From positions 41,776-105,775 of the forward strand of contig NZ_FRCA01000014.1 in NCBI RefSeq assembly GCF_900142755.1: a stretch of DNA of 64,000 bases, in the 5' to 3' direction. The position numbers were made by a program, and so were the translations under genes. This stretch comes from Halomonas cupida (GTDB lineage: Bacteria > Pseudomonadota > Gammaproteobacteria > Pseudomonadales > Halomonadaceae). Below are positions 18,164 to 26,358 of this stretch, piece by piece (positions within the stretch are counted from its first letter, which is position 1; every line of letters begins with the position of its first letter). The notes under the pieces are model-generated. The model ran no database searches. It worked only from the letters and a program-made list of their open reading frames with translations, and had not been told where the DNA came from.

Positions 18164-19222
18164 ATGCCCCCGTCCGTTCGAAAAATCCTCCATGCCGACT
18201 GTGACTGCTTCTATGCAGCGGTCGAGATGCGGGACAACCCGGCACTGCGGGACATACCCCTGGCGGTGGGCGGGTCGGCGGAACGGCGCGGGGTTATCAC
18301 CACCTGCAACTATCCGGCTCGCAAGTTCGGGATCCACTCGGCCATGCCCACCGCAAAAGCGCTGCGCCTGTGTCCCGAGCTGACATTGGTGGCACCTGAC
18401 TTCGACAAGTACCGTGCAGTATCGGCACGGATCCAGGCGATCTTTCATGAACTGACGCCGCTGGTCGAACCTCTCTCGCTGGATGAGGCCTACCTGGACG
18501 TCACTGATGTTGAGCAGTTCCAGGGCAGCGCTACCTGGATGGCGCAGTGGCTGAAAGAGGAGTGCCTGAAACGCACCGGCATCACCCTCTCGGTCGGTGT
18601 GGCCCCGGCCCGGTTTCTGGCCAAGATCGCCAGCGACTGGGAAAAGCCCGACGGACTGACCGTCATTCGCCCGGATCAGGTCGATGACTTCGTGCGCAGG
18701 CTGCCAGTCAACAAGCTACATGGCGTCGGTCCGGCGACCAGTTCACGACTCGACGCCATGAACATCAAGACCTGCGAGGATCTCCGAGCCCTGCCCATCG
18801 ACAGGCTGCTGGATGACTTCGGCAAGTTCGGCCGCCGCCTGTACGAGATGTCACGTGGGATTGATGAGCGTCCGATCAGCGTCGAGCGTCAACGCAAGTC
18901 GATCAGTGTCGAAACCACCTTCGACCGCGACCTGCCCGACCTGGCAAGTGCCAGAGAAGCACTGACACCACTCTGCGAGAAGCTGCTGGAGCGCATCTCA
19001 CGCAATGGCGACCCACCTCTCGCAGGCCTGTTCGTCAAGGTGCGATTCGACGACTTCACTACCACCAACCTGGAAACCCGCGGACTCATCCCGGTGCAGG
19101 AGAGCTACCAGCAACTGCTTGAGCAGGCCTGGGCCCGCGCTCACCGGCCAGTGCGTCTGTTGGGCGTCGGTGTCCGACTGTTGCCCGACGAAGCTCGCCA
19201 ACAGCTATCGTTGCCGTTATAG
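18164..19222 (+). CDS. dinB: DNA polymerase IV
   Basis: Y-family translesion polymerase of 352 residues, close to the E. coli length (351). The active-site motifs are HADCDCFYAAVE at residues 9-20, including the first metal-binding Asp, and LSLDEAYLDVT near 105-115 with the Asp-Glu pair. The HhH region reads LHGVGPATSSRLDAM near 185. The C-terminal little-finger domain follows, ending in RLLGVGVRLLPDEARQQLSL. The start is ATG 18164, with GGGAG about 10 bases upstream. It is downstream of lexA in the same direction but separated by a repeat array. No SOS box was found. Its stop codon TAG is part of a 16-bp tandem repeat. Confidence 0.95.
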   Translation: MPPSVRKILHADCDCFYAAVEMRDNPALRDIPLAVGGSAERRGVITTCNYPARKFGIHSAMPTAKALRLCPELTLVAPDFDKYRAVSARIQAIFHELTPLVEPLSLDEAYLDVTDVEQFQGSATWMAQWLKEECLKRTGITLSVGVAPARFLAKIASDWEKPDGLTVIRPDQVDDFVRRLPVNKLHGVGPATSSRLDAMNIKTCEDLRALPIDRLLDDFGKFGRRLYEMSRGIDERPISVERQRKSISVETTFDRDLPDLASAREALTPLCEKLLERISRNGDPPLAGLFVKVRFDDFTTTNLETRGLIPVQESYQQLLEQAWARAHRPVRLLGVGVRLLPDEARQQLSLPL

Positions 19223-19272
19223 ACAATTGCCGCTATAGACAATTGCCGTTATAGACGTAGCCGCTATAGAGG
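19211..19272. repeat. 16-bp tandem repeat spanning the stop codons of dinB and ygfX
   Basis: Units ttgccgttatagacaa (19211), ttgccgctatagacaa (19227), ttgccgttatagacg (19243) and tagccgctatagagg (about 19258). The first unit contains the last codons and TAG stop of dinB (plus strand). The last unit contains the TAG stop of the convergent ygfX gene (minus strand), possible because CTATAG reads TAG on both strands. Both genes therefore end inside copies of one repeat. Confidence 0.9.
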
Positions 19273-19824
19273 GTTGTTGTACCCACGTTTGCTGCGCTCA
19301 CGCGTATTGGTCGAGCTCAGGGCTGAACTCAGATTGCCGAGTGGCATGCCCAACAGGTAACGCCGCAGCGCATGATGGTCCGTGTGACTCATGGCATCCG
19401 GCCACAACCATTGAGTGCGCCCATTCCAGCGCAACGCGATCAGAGAGCCGCCGACGGCAACACGTTGCAGGTGAACCAGCTGCCAGTCAGCCTGCTCCTC
19501 GCCGCGCCACTGCCATATGCCAGGCACCTGCGGAGCTGCCGCCGTTCCCAACCAGCGCCGAAACATGCGCTGCATCCGACGCGAATCCAGTTTCTCGCCA
19601 GGGGGCAACTTGCCATCGTCATCGACCAGACAACGCAACTGCCCCACAGGCTGCTGCCGTCGCGCTTGAATCACCGTCGCTGCAGCACATGCGGCCAGCA
19701 CCGCTCCAACAGGGGATGGAGTAATCCAGGCGGCGAGTACAGAGATACCCGCCGCCAGCCCACCCTGAACGAGGTGCTGGGCCTCAGAGGCCGCGATTGT
19801 GACCGTGACCGCTACTTTCGGCAT
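19264..19824 (-). CDS. ygfX: YgfX/CptA-like membrane protein
   Basis: A 186-residue protein with two closely spaced hydrophobic segments near the N-terminus (residues about 20-60) and a soluble C-terminal part with WQWRGEEQADWQL and IALRWNGRTQWLWPDAMSHTDHHALRRYL. The last motif, DAM...DHHALRRYLL, is typical of the YgfX/CptA family. In E. coli YgfX (CptA) was described as affecting cytoskeletal proteins and is encoded with ygfY (sdhE). Here the gene overlaps the 3' end of sdhE by about 40 bp, matching that pairing. The start is taken at ATG 19824; ATG 19833 is also possible. Confidence 0.8.
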   Translation of the reverse strand: MPKVAVTVTIAASEAQHLVQGGLAAGISVLAAWITPSPVGAVLAACAAATVIQARRQQPVGQLRCLVDDDGKLPPGEKLDSRRMQRMFRRWLGTAAAPQVPGIWQWRGEEQADWQLVHLQRVAVGGSLIALRWNGRTQWLWPDAMSHTDHHALRRYLLGMPLGNLSSALSSTNTRERSKRGYNNPL

Positions 19825-20107
19825 AGTCCACAATCATCTGCACGATTCGACGACGTCTGGGTTCTTCAGGCCATTCGCGGCGCATCAACCAGGCGAACAG
19901 ATCCTGATCTTCCTCTGTGATCAGTTCTCGGTAGGACGCCTGATCATCCTCGCCCAACTCGTCATAACGATGTTCGAGGAAAGGCAGCAGCAGCAGATCC
20001 AGCTCCCACATGCCACGGCGTGAATGCCAGTACAGGCGCTTGCGGTCGGCCTCGGCGGCGGAAGCCGCAGTTGATGATTGCTCCAAGGGAAACCTCTCAT
20101 TGGCCAT
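19784..20107 (-). CDS. sdhE: FAD assembly factor of succinate dehydrogenase
   Basis: SdhE (YgfY/CptB) promotes covalent FAD attachment to the SdhA flavoprotein. The RGxxE motif is present as RRGMWELDLLLLPFLE. It is followed by YDELGEDDQASYRELITEEDQDLFAWL (split here as YDELGEDDQAS and YRELITEEDQDLFAWL) and WPEEPRRRRIVQMIV, all standard for the family. The start ATG 20107 gives 107 residues; ATG 20125 would add six. Neither has a strong Shine-Dalgarno. It overlaps ygfX, reproducing the usual sdhE-ygfX pair. Confidence 0.92.
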   Translation of the reverse strand: MANERFPLEQSSTAASAAEADRKRLYWHSRRGMWELDLLLLPFLEHRYDELGEDDQASYRELITEEDQDLFAWLMRREWPEEPRRRRIVQMIVDYAESSGHGHNRGL

Positions 20108-20282
20108 GGGGTGATGTGGCGACATTGTACCGTAGAATGCTGCCTTGCCGCCGCCAGAGCCGTCGCAATTTTGCTGAAACGCTGAAACCATCCCCTGGAT
20201 CATATAGGTGTGTGTAGTGCGTTGTTTTATCAACAGTTGAAAAGTATGCTATCCAATAAGGGATGCGATGACGCTGAACCAT

Positions 20283-20314
20283 GTAAAGATTGCACCAGGT
20301 AAAGATTGCACCAG
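20283..20314. repeat. 16-bp direct repeat upstream of ihfB
   Basis: gtaaagattgcaccag occurs twice in tandem (20283-20298 and 20299-20314), followed by a partial copy (ttgca). It lies about 90 bp upstream of ihfB, in the gap to the divergent sdhE gene. Confidence 0.85.
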
Positions 20315-20402
20315 TTGCATAGCCGCCCAGTCTGGCGGCGACAATTGACAACAAGCGGCAACCCCTGCGCTCAGCCCCAGGCGGGACTCACGGAGAAGAC
20401 CG

Positions 20403-20699
20403 ATGACAAAGTCCGAACTGATAGAGCAGATTGCAATGCGACAGCCCGAGCTGTCGGTCAAGGACGTCGAGGCCGCCGTTCGCCTCATTCTCGACGACAT
20501 CACCGATACACTTGCAGAAGGCGGCAGAGTCGAGATTCGTGGCTTCGGCAGTTTCTCTCTGCACTACCGTGAACCGCGTGTGGGCCGCAACCCGAAGACC
20601 GGGGAAGCAGTCGCACTCGACGGCAAATTCGTGCCACACTTCAAGCCCGGCAAGGAGCTGCGCGAACAGGTTGATGCCAGTCGCGCACTGGGTTACTGA
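20403..20699 (+). CDS. ihfB: Integration host factor subunit beta
   Basis: A DNA-bending HU/IHF-family protein of 98 residues acting as a heterodimer with IhfA. It has MTKSELIEQIA at the start, VEIRGFGSFSLHYREPRVGRNPKTGE (residues about 43-68, split at SFS) containing the beta-ribbon arm with the intercalating Pro, and VPHFKPGKELRE near the end. The arm and the PHFKPGK stretch favour IhfB over HU. It is followed by lapA and lapB, as in other gammaproteobacteria, but rpsA, which usually precedes it, is not upstream here. Confidence 0.95.
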   Translation: MTKSELIEQIAMRQPELSVKDVEAAVRLILDDITDTLAEGGRVEIRGFGSFSLHYREPRVGRNPKTGEAVALDGKFVPHFKPGKELREQVDASRALGY

Positions 20700-20755
20700 G
20701 TCCAGCGGTAATGCCCGCTCGACTTGATGTCTAGACTTACAATGGGAATTCGCTC

Positions 20756-21061
20756 ATGCGTTGGCTCAAAGGCCTGATCACGGCCATCATTCTGCTGGTG
20801 GTGCTGATCGTTGGTATTCTCTTCGCGACCAATAACCAGCAGACCGTACCGCTGGACTTGATCTGGGCGGAGCTTCCTGAGGCATCGCTGTCTGTCTGGC
20901 TGTTGAGTTCACTTGCTGTCGGTGTGCTGCTGGGCATGCTCGCCATGAGCGGTGTTTACCTGCGCCTGCGTGCGACTCTGACCCGCGCTCAGCGCCACAA
21001 TCAGCAACAGCGCAAGGAACTTGATCGACTGCGCATCCAGGAGATGAAGGAACTCCCCTGA
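20756..21061 (+). CDS. lapA: Lipopolysaccharide assembly protein A
   Basis: A small inner-membrane protein of 101 residues with two transmembrane segments (LITAIILLVVLIVGILFA and SVWLLSSLAVGVLLGMLAM) and a basic, Gln-rich cytoplasmic tail. The NNQQTVPLDLIWAELPEASLSV loop between them (split at DLI) is the DUF1049/LapA signature. LapA works with LapB in controlling LpxC turnover and LPS assembly in E. coli. It lies 56 bp after ihfB and 1 bp before lapB. Confidence 0.92.
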   Translation: MRWLKGLITAIILLVVLIVGILFATNNQQTVPLDLIWAELPEASLSVWLLSSLAVGVLLGMLAMSGVYLRLRATLTRAQRHNQQQRKELDRLRIQEMKELP

Positions 21062-21062
21062 A

Positions 21063-22271
21063 ATGCCCGATCTCCTGCTGCTGGGTCTGCTGGTTGCCGC
21101 CCTGGCCATTGGCTGGGGCCTCGGTCGACGGGAAAGGAGAACCCATCACGATTCTCCCAAACCCAGTCTGTCGCGAGACTATTTCGTTGGCTTGAATTAC
21201 CTGCTCAATGATCAGCAGGATCGGGCGATAGAAACCTTCATCGCCGCCCTCGAGGTCAACAGCGACACCATCGAGACCCATGTCACCCTCGGCAACCTGT
21301 TTCGTCAGCGTGGCGAAGCGGATCGTGCGGTCAAGGTCCACCAGAACCTGCTGGCACGCCCCTTCCTCAATGCCGACCAGGGGGCTCGCGTTCAGCTCGA
21401 GCTGTCACGCGACTTTCTTCAGCTCGGCCTGCTGGATCGCGCTGAACGCCTACTGCAGGGTCTGATTCGTGACGATACCAACAGCGATATACGCCACCAG
21501 GCCAAGCGACTTCTCGCTGACCTTTTCGAGCGCGAGGGTGAGTGGCAGGAAGCGATCAATGTCGCCGTCCCCCACCTGGTACGTCAACACGACGACCTGC
21601 GTCGAGCTGCCGGCCATTGGTTCTGTGAATTAGCCGAGCAGGAACGCAAGAATGCCAGTCTCGGCCTTGCCCGCAAGCATCTCAAGCAGGCGTTGTCGAT
21701 CGATGACCGCTGTGTGCGCGCCAACCTTCTGTACGCGCAGCTCTACCACGACACCGGCCAGTATCGCCAGGCCATCAAGCACCTCGAACGCATCCCGCTG
21801 CAGGATCGGGCCTTCATCCCCACCATGCTGGAGCCGCTGGAGCGCAACTACCGGCTGATGGATGACATCGAGGGCCTGATCAGTCATCTCAAGCGTCTTC
21901 TTGATGAAGCTCCCTATACCAGCGTAATCGTCCTGCTGGCCCAGACGCTCTGTCGCCACCATGGCGATGATCGCGAGGCCATCAACCTCGTCACCGAGCA
22001 ACTCAACCGAGAGCCTAGTCTGGGCGGTGTCGACTTCCTGATGGAGCTCTATCAGCGTGGTGAGCGGAACAACCCGGCCCTCGAAGGCAACGCGTCGAAC
22101 ACTATTCAGCGCCTTGATCTATTGCGTCACCATACACAGACCCTGCTACAGGAGCTGCCTCGCCATCGCTGCAAGCGCTGCGGTTTCTCGGGCGATCACC
22201 TGCACTGGCAATGCCCTCGCTGCAGAAGCTGGGGCACCACCAGGCCGATTACCGGGATTGAAGGAGAATAG
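21063..22271 (+). CDS. lapB: Lipopolysaccharide assembly protein B (TPR and rubredoxin-like)
   Basis: A 402-residue protein. One N-terminal membrane anchor (LLLLGLLVAALAIGWGLG) is followed by tandem tetratricopeptide repeats over about residues 40-350 (for example DRAIETFIAALEVN, DRAVKVHQNLLARP). A C-terminal rubredoxin-type zinc module carries CKRCGF and CPRCRSWG. In E. coli LapB (YciM) couples LpxC proteolysis by FtsH to LPS synthesis. It immediately follows lapA. The TAG stop is part of a repeated ATAGCG(T/G)GAG unit that continues downstream. Confidence 0.95.
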   Translation: MPDLLLLGLLVAALAIGWGLGRRERRTHHDSPKPSLSRDYFVGLNYLLNDQQDRAIETFIAALEVNSDTIETHVTLGNLFRQRGEADRAVKVHQNLLARPFLNADQGARVQLELSRDFLQLGLLDRAERLLQGLIRDDTNSDIRHQAKRLLADLFEREGEWQEAINVAVPHLVRQHDDLRRAAGHWFCELAEQERKNASLGLARKHLKQALSIDDRCVRANLLYAQLYHDTGQYRQAIKHLERIPLQDRAFIPTMLEPLERNYRLMDDIEGLISHLKRLLDEAPYTSVIVLLAQTLCRHHGDDREAINLVTEQLNREPSLGGVDFLMELYQRGERNNPALEGNASNTIQRLDLLRHHTQTLLQELPRHRCKRCGFSGDHLHWQCPRCRSWGTTRPITGIEGE

Positions 22272-22340
22272 CGGCGAGCCGGCATAGGGCGTTATAGCAT
22301 GAGGGGTGTTATAGCGTGAGGGGAGCCATAGCGGGGAAGC
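22268..22340. repeat. About 17-bp imperfect repeat beginning at the lapB stop
   Basis: ATAGCGGCGAG, ATAGCATGAGGGG, ATAGCGTGAGGGG and ATAGCGGGGAAG occur in succession, spaced roughly 17-23 bp. The first contains the lapB stop codon TAG. The unit is not seen elsewhere in the window. It occupies the gap between the convergent lapB and pyrF genes, which has no clear hairpin terminator. Confidence 0.7.
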
Positions 22341-22395
22341 CACGGGAGGAAGCGACGCGACCTCGCCCCGCCCCAGAGCTCATGCCACTGCTATC

Positions 22396-23094
22396 CTATT
22401 CCGCCAACTCTCTTTCGATAGCGTCGAGAGCCGCCATGGGATCTTCTGCCTGGGTGACTGGACGCCCCACTACCAGATGCGTACTGCCCGCCTCCATGGC
22501 CTCGCGCGGCGTCATGATGCGGCGCTGATCGCCTGCCTGGGCGAAACTCGGACGAATCCCGGGTGTCACCTTGAGGAACTCCTCACCGCAGGCTTGCTTG
22601 AGCATGGCGGACTCCCGGGCAGAACAGACGACCCCATCCATACCGCTATCTTTCGCCAGACGCGCCAGACGCTCCACATGCGCCTCAAGGTCATCACTCA
22701 CACCTGTTGCGGCAAGCTCATCCTGAGTCATGCTGGTGAGCACCGTGACAGCAATCAAGTGAGTGCCAAGTCCGGCCTTGTCCAACCGCTCACGTGCCGT
22801 CTGCATCATACGAGCCCCGCCTGAGGCATGTACATTGACCATCCACACGCCAAGTTCGGCGGCGGACAGTACTGCTGCCGCTACGGTATTGGGAATATCG
22901 TGGAACTTGAGATCGAGAAATACCTCGAACCCACGCCCGTGGAGTGCCTCGAGCACATTGGGGCCGCTACGAGTGAACAGCTCCTTGCCCACCTTCACCC
23001 GGCAGCGTTCCGGGTCCAGACGGTCAGCCATGCACAGGGCTGCGTCCAGTGAAGGGTAATCGAGGGCAATAATCAGCGGGGAAGCTGTGGTCAT
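22396..23094 (-). CDS. pyrF: Orotidine 5'-phosphate decarboxylase
   Basis: It decarboxylates OMP to UMP, the last step of de novo pyrimidine synthesis. It has 232 residues from ATG 23094, where the conserved IIALDYPS begins; an upstream ATG (23160) would add an unrelated extension. The active-site motif is FLDLKFHDIPNTV (Asp-x-Lys-x-x-Asp), preceded by VKVGKELFTRSGP. The C-terminus has VTPGIRP and HLVVGRPVTQAEDP for phosphate binding. It is convergent with lapB. In E. coli lapAB-pyrF are co-directional, so pyrF is inverted here. Confidence 0.96.
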   Translation of the reverse strand: MTTASPLIIALDYPSLDAALCMADRLDPERCRVKVGKELFTRSGPNVLEALHGRGFEVFLDLKFHDIPNTVAAAVLSAAELGVWMVNVHASGGARMMQTARERLDKAGLGTHLIAVTVLTSMTQDELAATGVSDDLEAHVERLARLAKDSGMDGVVCSARESAMLKQACGEEFLKVTPGIRPSFAQAGDQRRIMTPREAMEAGSTHLVVGRPVTQAEDPMAALDAIERELAE

Positions 23095-23739
23095 GGAATA
23101 ATCAACCTCAGAGTTGTCGTGAAGCCGCCAGCCTCGATATTGCCATGAGGCCTTCAGCATTGGCGCTTGTGCTGTATGTACAGATACTACTATGTGCAGA
23201 TTTTACATGTATCGATGTTGCATGTGCCGCTGTCGTGGCAGCGAAATGCTCGAGAAAGGACGCTCGACGAAGCCTTCCTTATTGCGCTGGAACAGCACGA
23301 GTGTGCAGCTTGAGTGCCTGTTTCTGCGGTATTTTCCCGATTTTCGTCAGTATATCAGCTATGGAAGACGTCAGCTTGGCTGACGTCTTCACCTATAAAC
23401 ACTTATTTTCTTACATTAAATTAAGCGATATTTCATACCGAAAGCCCCCCATAACATCCAGGCTGGAAGGTGAGCGTCGAGCAACCACGCTGTTGCCGAC
23501 ACTCACTCGCTCTGACCAGTGTCTTGCGGAGACCAGTCTCAGGGATAGTTGGCCGAGGCTCGAGGGCAGGAAGCCCTGTCGACTCAGGGATGGGTCGACC
23601 AGACCTCAAGGATGGAGGCCAGCAACGGCCAGGCTGGAGCAGTCACTCATGACTTTCAGGAGCGACTGCCATTGGTCAGAGCGCCTCGCAGGATGCGAGC
23701 AATAGACAACAGCGGATCGACATTGGAGGTCGACTGACG
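23095..23739. other. Intergenic region with a 12-bp-arm palindrome
   Basis: The 645-bp gap between the pyrF and comEA-like starts. No gene is supported; open frames here lack ribosome-binding sites and family features. A perfect inverted repeat GAAGACGTCAGC-TTG-GCTGACGTCTTC lies at 23364-23390, followed by an AT-rich stretch (23391-23450). There is no T-tract, so it is either a weak terminator or a protein-binding site. Short imperfect repeats around CTCGAGGGCAGG/GTCGAC occur at 23550-23630. Confidence 0.6.
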
Positions 23740-24081
23740 ATGACTACCGTATACGCTTCTCCCGTTCGTTCATTCCTTTCTTCCACCCCATTTTCTGCAT
23801 CTCCGGCGGTTCGCTGGGCTGGTGTCGCTATCGCGGCTCTGTGGCTGGCGGTAGCGCTCCCCGCCAACGCCCAGGACGGTATGGAAATCGTACCGATCAA
23901 TATCAACGAGGCCAGTGTAGAGGTTCTGACCGAATTACCCGGCATTGGCCCCAGCAAGGCGCAGACCATCGTGACGGACCGTGAAGCCAACGGCCCCTTT
24001 TCCTCGCTTGAAGATCTCACCAGGGTTTCAGGCATCGGTGATACCACCGTCGCGCAACTGGAGGGCGAAGTGAGTTTCTGA
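23740..24081 (+). CDS. ComEA-like helix-hairpin-helix protein
   Basis: A 113-residue secreted or periplasmic protein. The N-terminus has a hydrophobic segment (WAGVAIAALWLAVALPANAQ) ending in a probable signal-peptidase site after ANA. The rest is a ComEA-type double helix-hairpin-helix: ININEASVEVLTELPGIGPSKAQ (split at VEV) and LEDLTRVSGIGDTTVAQL, both with GIG hairpins. ComEA proteins bind DNA in the periplasm during natural transformation. Whether this copy does so is not shown, but type IV pilus genes are present about 8 kb away. It is followed by a GC-rich hairpin. Confidence 0.85.
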   Translation: MTTVYASPVRSFLSSTPFSASPAVRWAGVAIAALWLAVALPANAQDGMEIVPININEASVEVLTELPGIGPSKAQTIVTDREANGPFSSLEDLTRVSGIGDTTVAQLEGEVSF

Positions 24082-24103
24082 CCCTGCTCTCTTGCCCCTA
24101 CCG

Positions 24104-24130
24104 CCCCACCGGCACCTCCGGTGGGGTCTT
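24104..24130 (+). terminator. Terminator-like hairpin after the comEA-like gene
   Basis: CCCCACCGG-cacct-CCGGTGGGG forms a perfect 9-bp stem, followed by TCTT. The T-tract is weak. It starts 23 bp after the stop. Confidence 0.65.
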
Positions 24131-24227
24131 ACGCACGGCATCAACACCGAAGCCACTCCACTGGAATGACCTCGGAGCCTCTTTCAGTCCCGGCTCTCGA
24201 CTCTGGTTCTCGACTGCTGCCCAGAGG

Positions 24228-24989
24228 CTACAACCGCAGACCACCATCCACTTCGATCACTCGGCCAGTAAAGTAATCATTGGCCATGATGAAGGTGACG
24301 GTCTCGGCAATTTCGGCCGGCTCGCCCAGACGACGCAACGGCACGCCATTGGTCAGCTTCTCGAGCATATCGTCACGCATGGAAGCGGTCATCTCGGTTT
24401 CGATAAAGCCAGGCGCAACAGCCCCGACACGAATACCATAGCGCGCAAGCTCCTTGCCCCAGGTAACCGTCAACGCCGCCACTCCGGCCTTGGCAGCAGC
24501 GTAGTTACTCTGCCCCATGTTGCCCGCTCGTGAAATGCTCGAGATGTTGACGATCACGCCATGGCGACCATCTTCCACCATGGCCGCCGCCGCGGCACGG
24601 CCGCACAGGAAGACACCAGTCAGATTGACGTCGATCACCGCCTGCCAATCGGCCAGTCCAAGGGTCTTCTCGACCTTGCCGTCACGTGCCTTGACCAGCA
24701 ATCCATCGCGCAGAATCCCCGCATTATTGACCAGCCCATCGAGCGGCCCCATTGCAGAGCGGATATCTGCAAAAGCCTGACTAACAGATGTCTCATCAGC
24801 GACATTGGCGACGAATGCCTGCGCAGATACGCCAGCATCAAGCAACAGATTCACCGCCTTGTCGAGCTGTTCTCCATCGGTATCAAGCAGCGCAATTCGC
24901 GCGCCCTGCTCCCCCAGATGGCGAGCCATCGCCAATCCAAGGCCACGTGCCCCACCGGTGATCGCAATCAGCGCATCATCTAGCTTCAT
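24228..24989 (-). CDS. Short-chain dehydrogenase/reductase, FabG-like
   Basis: A 253-residue SDR. The cofactor motif ITGGARGLG at residues 9-17 is the TGxxxGxG form. NNAGIL (about 88-93), the catalytic Ser in NISSIS, and YAAAK (Tyr/Lys) complete the active site. The C-terminus GRVIEVDGGLRL is typical of 3-oxoacyl-ACP reductase-like members. An Asp at the end of the second beta strand (LLDTDGE) suggests NAD(H) rather than NADP(H) (inference). The substrate is not clear from context: the gene stands alone between a comEA-like gene and fxsA, with its own promoter region and a tandem repeat upstream. Confidence 0.9.
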   Translation of the reverse strand: MKLDDALIAITGGARGLGLAMARHLGEQGARIALLDTDGEQLDKAVNLLLDAGVSAQAFVANVADETSVSQAFADIRSAMGPLDGLVNNAGILRDGLLVKARDGKVEKTLGLADWQAVIDVNLTGVFLCGRAAAAAMVEDGRHGVIVNISSISRAGNMGQSNYAAAKAGVAALTVTWGKELARYGIRVGAVAPGFIETEMTASMRDDMLEKLTNGVPLRRLGEPAEIAETVTFIMANDYFTGRVIEVDGGLRL

Positions 24990-25001
24990 GGACGGTCCTC
25001 A

Positions 25002-25076
25002 CTGCTGGTTCATTTCGGTTCATTCATTCCGAGCGGTTCATTCCGAGCGGTTCATTCTGGCCTGTTCATTCCGCCC
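25002..25076. repeat. 14-bp tandem repeat upstream of the SDR gene
   Basis: Units like ggttcattccgagc are repeated four to five times with small changes (ggttcatttc, ggttcattcattccgagc, ggttcattccgagc, ggttcattctggcc, tgttcattccgcc). The array begins about 13 bp upstream of the SDR start codon and so may lie in its leader. It is private to this spot. The rest of the gap to fxsA (25077-25442) shows no supported gene. Confidence 0.8.
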
Positions 25077-25442
25077 CAGCCCCATTCGTCACCCTGGCGG
25101 TTCCTCGCCTGCCGGTGGTGCAGGTGTACAAATGGCAGCAATGCTTGACGACACATGCATCATTGATGCCGCAATGCATCATACAAACTGTATCCTGAAA
25201 GCACTCTCCTTCCAATGAGGCAACTGCCAACGCAAGGCATCTTGTTGCGACGCAGCACAGAGGGGCGTCATAACGTGACAACGCGCACCAGGCGCTGGCC
25301 ACGCAACGAACCATGCTCTCCTGCAGTACGCTCCTTCCGGCTCCGGCCCCGACGTCGGCATACTCCACATGGCACAATGGGGCTCCCTTGAACTATCCCG
25401 ACAACATCCCCACATAATCGAAAAGCCTTTTGCGGAGTGACC

Positions 25443-25970
25443 ATGCCGTTTCTCTTGATTTTCACTATTTTCGCCCTGCTGGACTTTGCCGTTCTGTTTT
25501 CGGTAGGCAGCGAAATCGGCCTTCTACCCACGGTAGCGCTGGTGCTGGCGACCGGCTTCATCGGCCTCCATTTGATCCGCCGCGAAGGCGTCGCCACCTT
25601 TGCCCGTGCCCAGCAACGCATGGCCAACGGTGAAATCCCGTCTTCCGAACTGCTGACCGCCGCGGCACTGATCTTCGGCGGTGCATTGTTGATGGCTCCC
25701 GGCTTTCTATCGGACGCCCTCGGCTTCATGTGCTTGATCCCCAGCGCTCGCCGTCTGATGGGCAAGGTACTGGGCAAGGCAGGTGTACGCATGAAGGGAT
25801 TCTCGATGGGAGGCTCCTTTGAGCAGCCCGGCAGCCGGAACACGGATGACTGGGGGCAGACACGCACTGGTCACGAGTCCGAGGAAGCACCTCACCAGTC
25901 CAGCACCGCCGGTAGCGAGGATGAGCCATTGGAAGGCGAGTTCATCAGCCGCGACGAGCGTCGCCGCTGA
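25443..25970 (+). CDS. fxsA: FxsA-family inner-membrane protein
   Basis: A 175-residue protein of the FxsA family, which in E. coli suppresses F-plasmid exclusion of phage T7. Hydrophobic segments at residues about 1-22 and 25-47, then LIFGGALLMAPGFLSDALGF (about 78-97), contain the family motif GxLLxxPGFxTD-like pattern. The tail is hydrophilic and ends acidic/basic (LEGEFISRDERRR). ATG 25443 is chosen; a GTG two codons upstream is also in frame. It precedes groESL, as fxsA does near groESL in E. coli. Its role in normal physiology is unknown. Confidence 0.9.
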   Translation: MPFLLIFTIFALLDFAVLFSVGSEIGLLPTVALVLATGFIGLHLIRREGVATFARAQQRMANGEIPSSELLTAAALIFGGALLMAPGFLSDALGFMCLIPSARRLMGKVLGKAGVRMKGFSMGGSFEQPGSRNTDDWGQTRTGHESEEAPHQSSTAGSEDEPLEGEFISRDERRR

Positions 25971-26146
25971 TTCTATCGCCTTGCTTCTCGGAAAACCTGA
26001 TCCCGGATAACCTAGTGTCGGATAACCTTGCCTGAAACAGCCTTGGCTCCGATACCGCGCAAGCCCTGTGATCATCCTTGCCCCCTGCTCTTTTCGCCAA
26101 CGAGTCAAGAAAAATGCGAAGGGTCAAAAAAAATTCCACTGATGCC

Positions 26147-26174
26147 CTTGAAAGCCCGTTGACGGACCCCACTT
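26147..26174 (+). promoter_or_regulatory. Sigma-32 heat-shock promoter of groESL
   Basis: A -35 element CTTGAAA (26147-26153), a 13-bp spacer and a -10 element CCCCACTT (26167-26174) match the E. coli RpoH consensus (CTTGAAA, CCCCATNT) almost perfectly. Transcription would start near 26181, giving a groES leader of about 180 nt. Confidence 0.88.
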
Positions 26175-26358
26175 ACCTGACAGCACCAAGCTCCGGCACC
26201 GGCCATACGGGCGGTGCCATCAACAGGAGGGTCCTGTCCAACAGGCCAGGATCTCCACCCTTCGCTGATTGGCGGATCTGCTATCGGCGAGAGTTGACAA
26301 CGAACCGCTGCGGGCGGATTGCCCCCAGCACAGCAAAACCATCAGGAGAACGTGAGCA

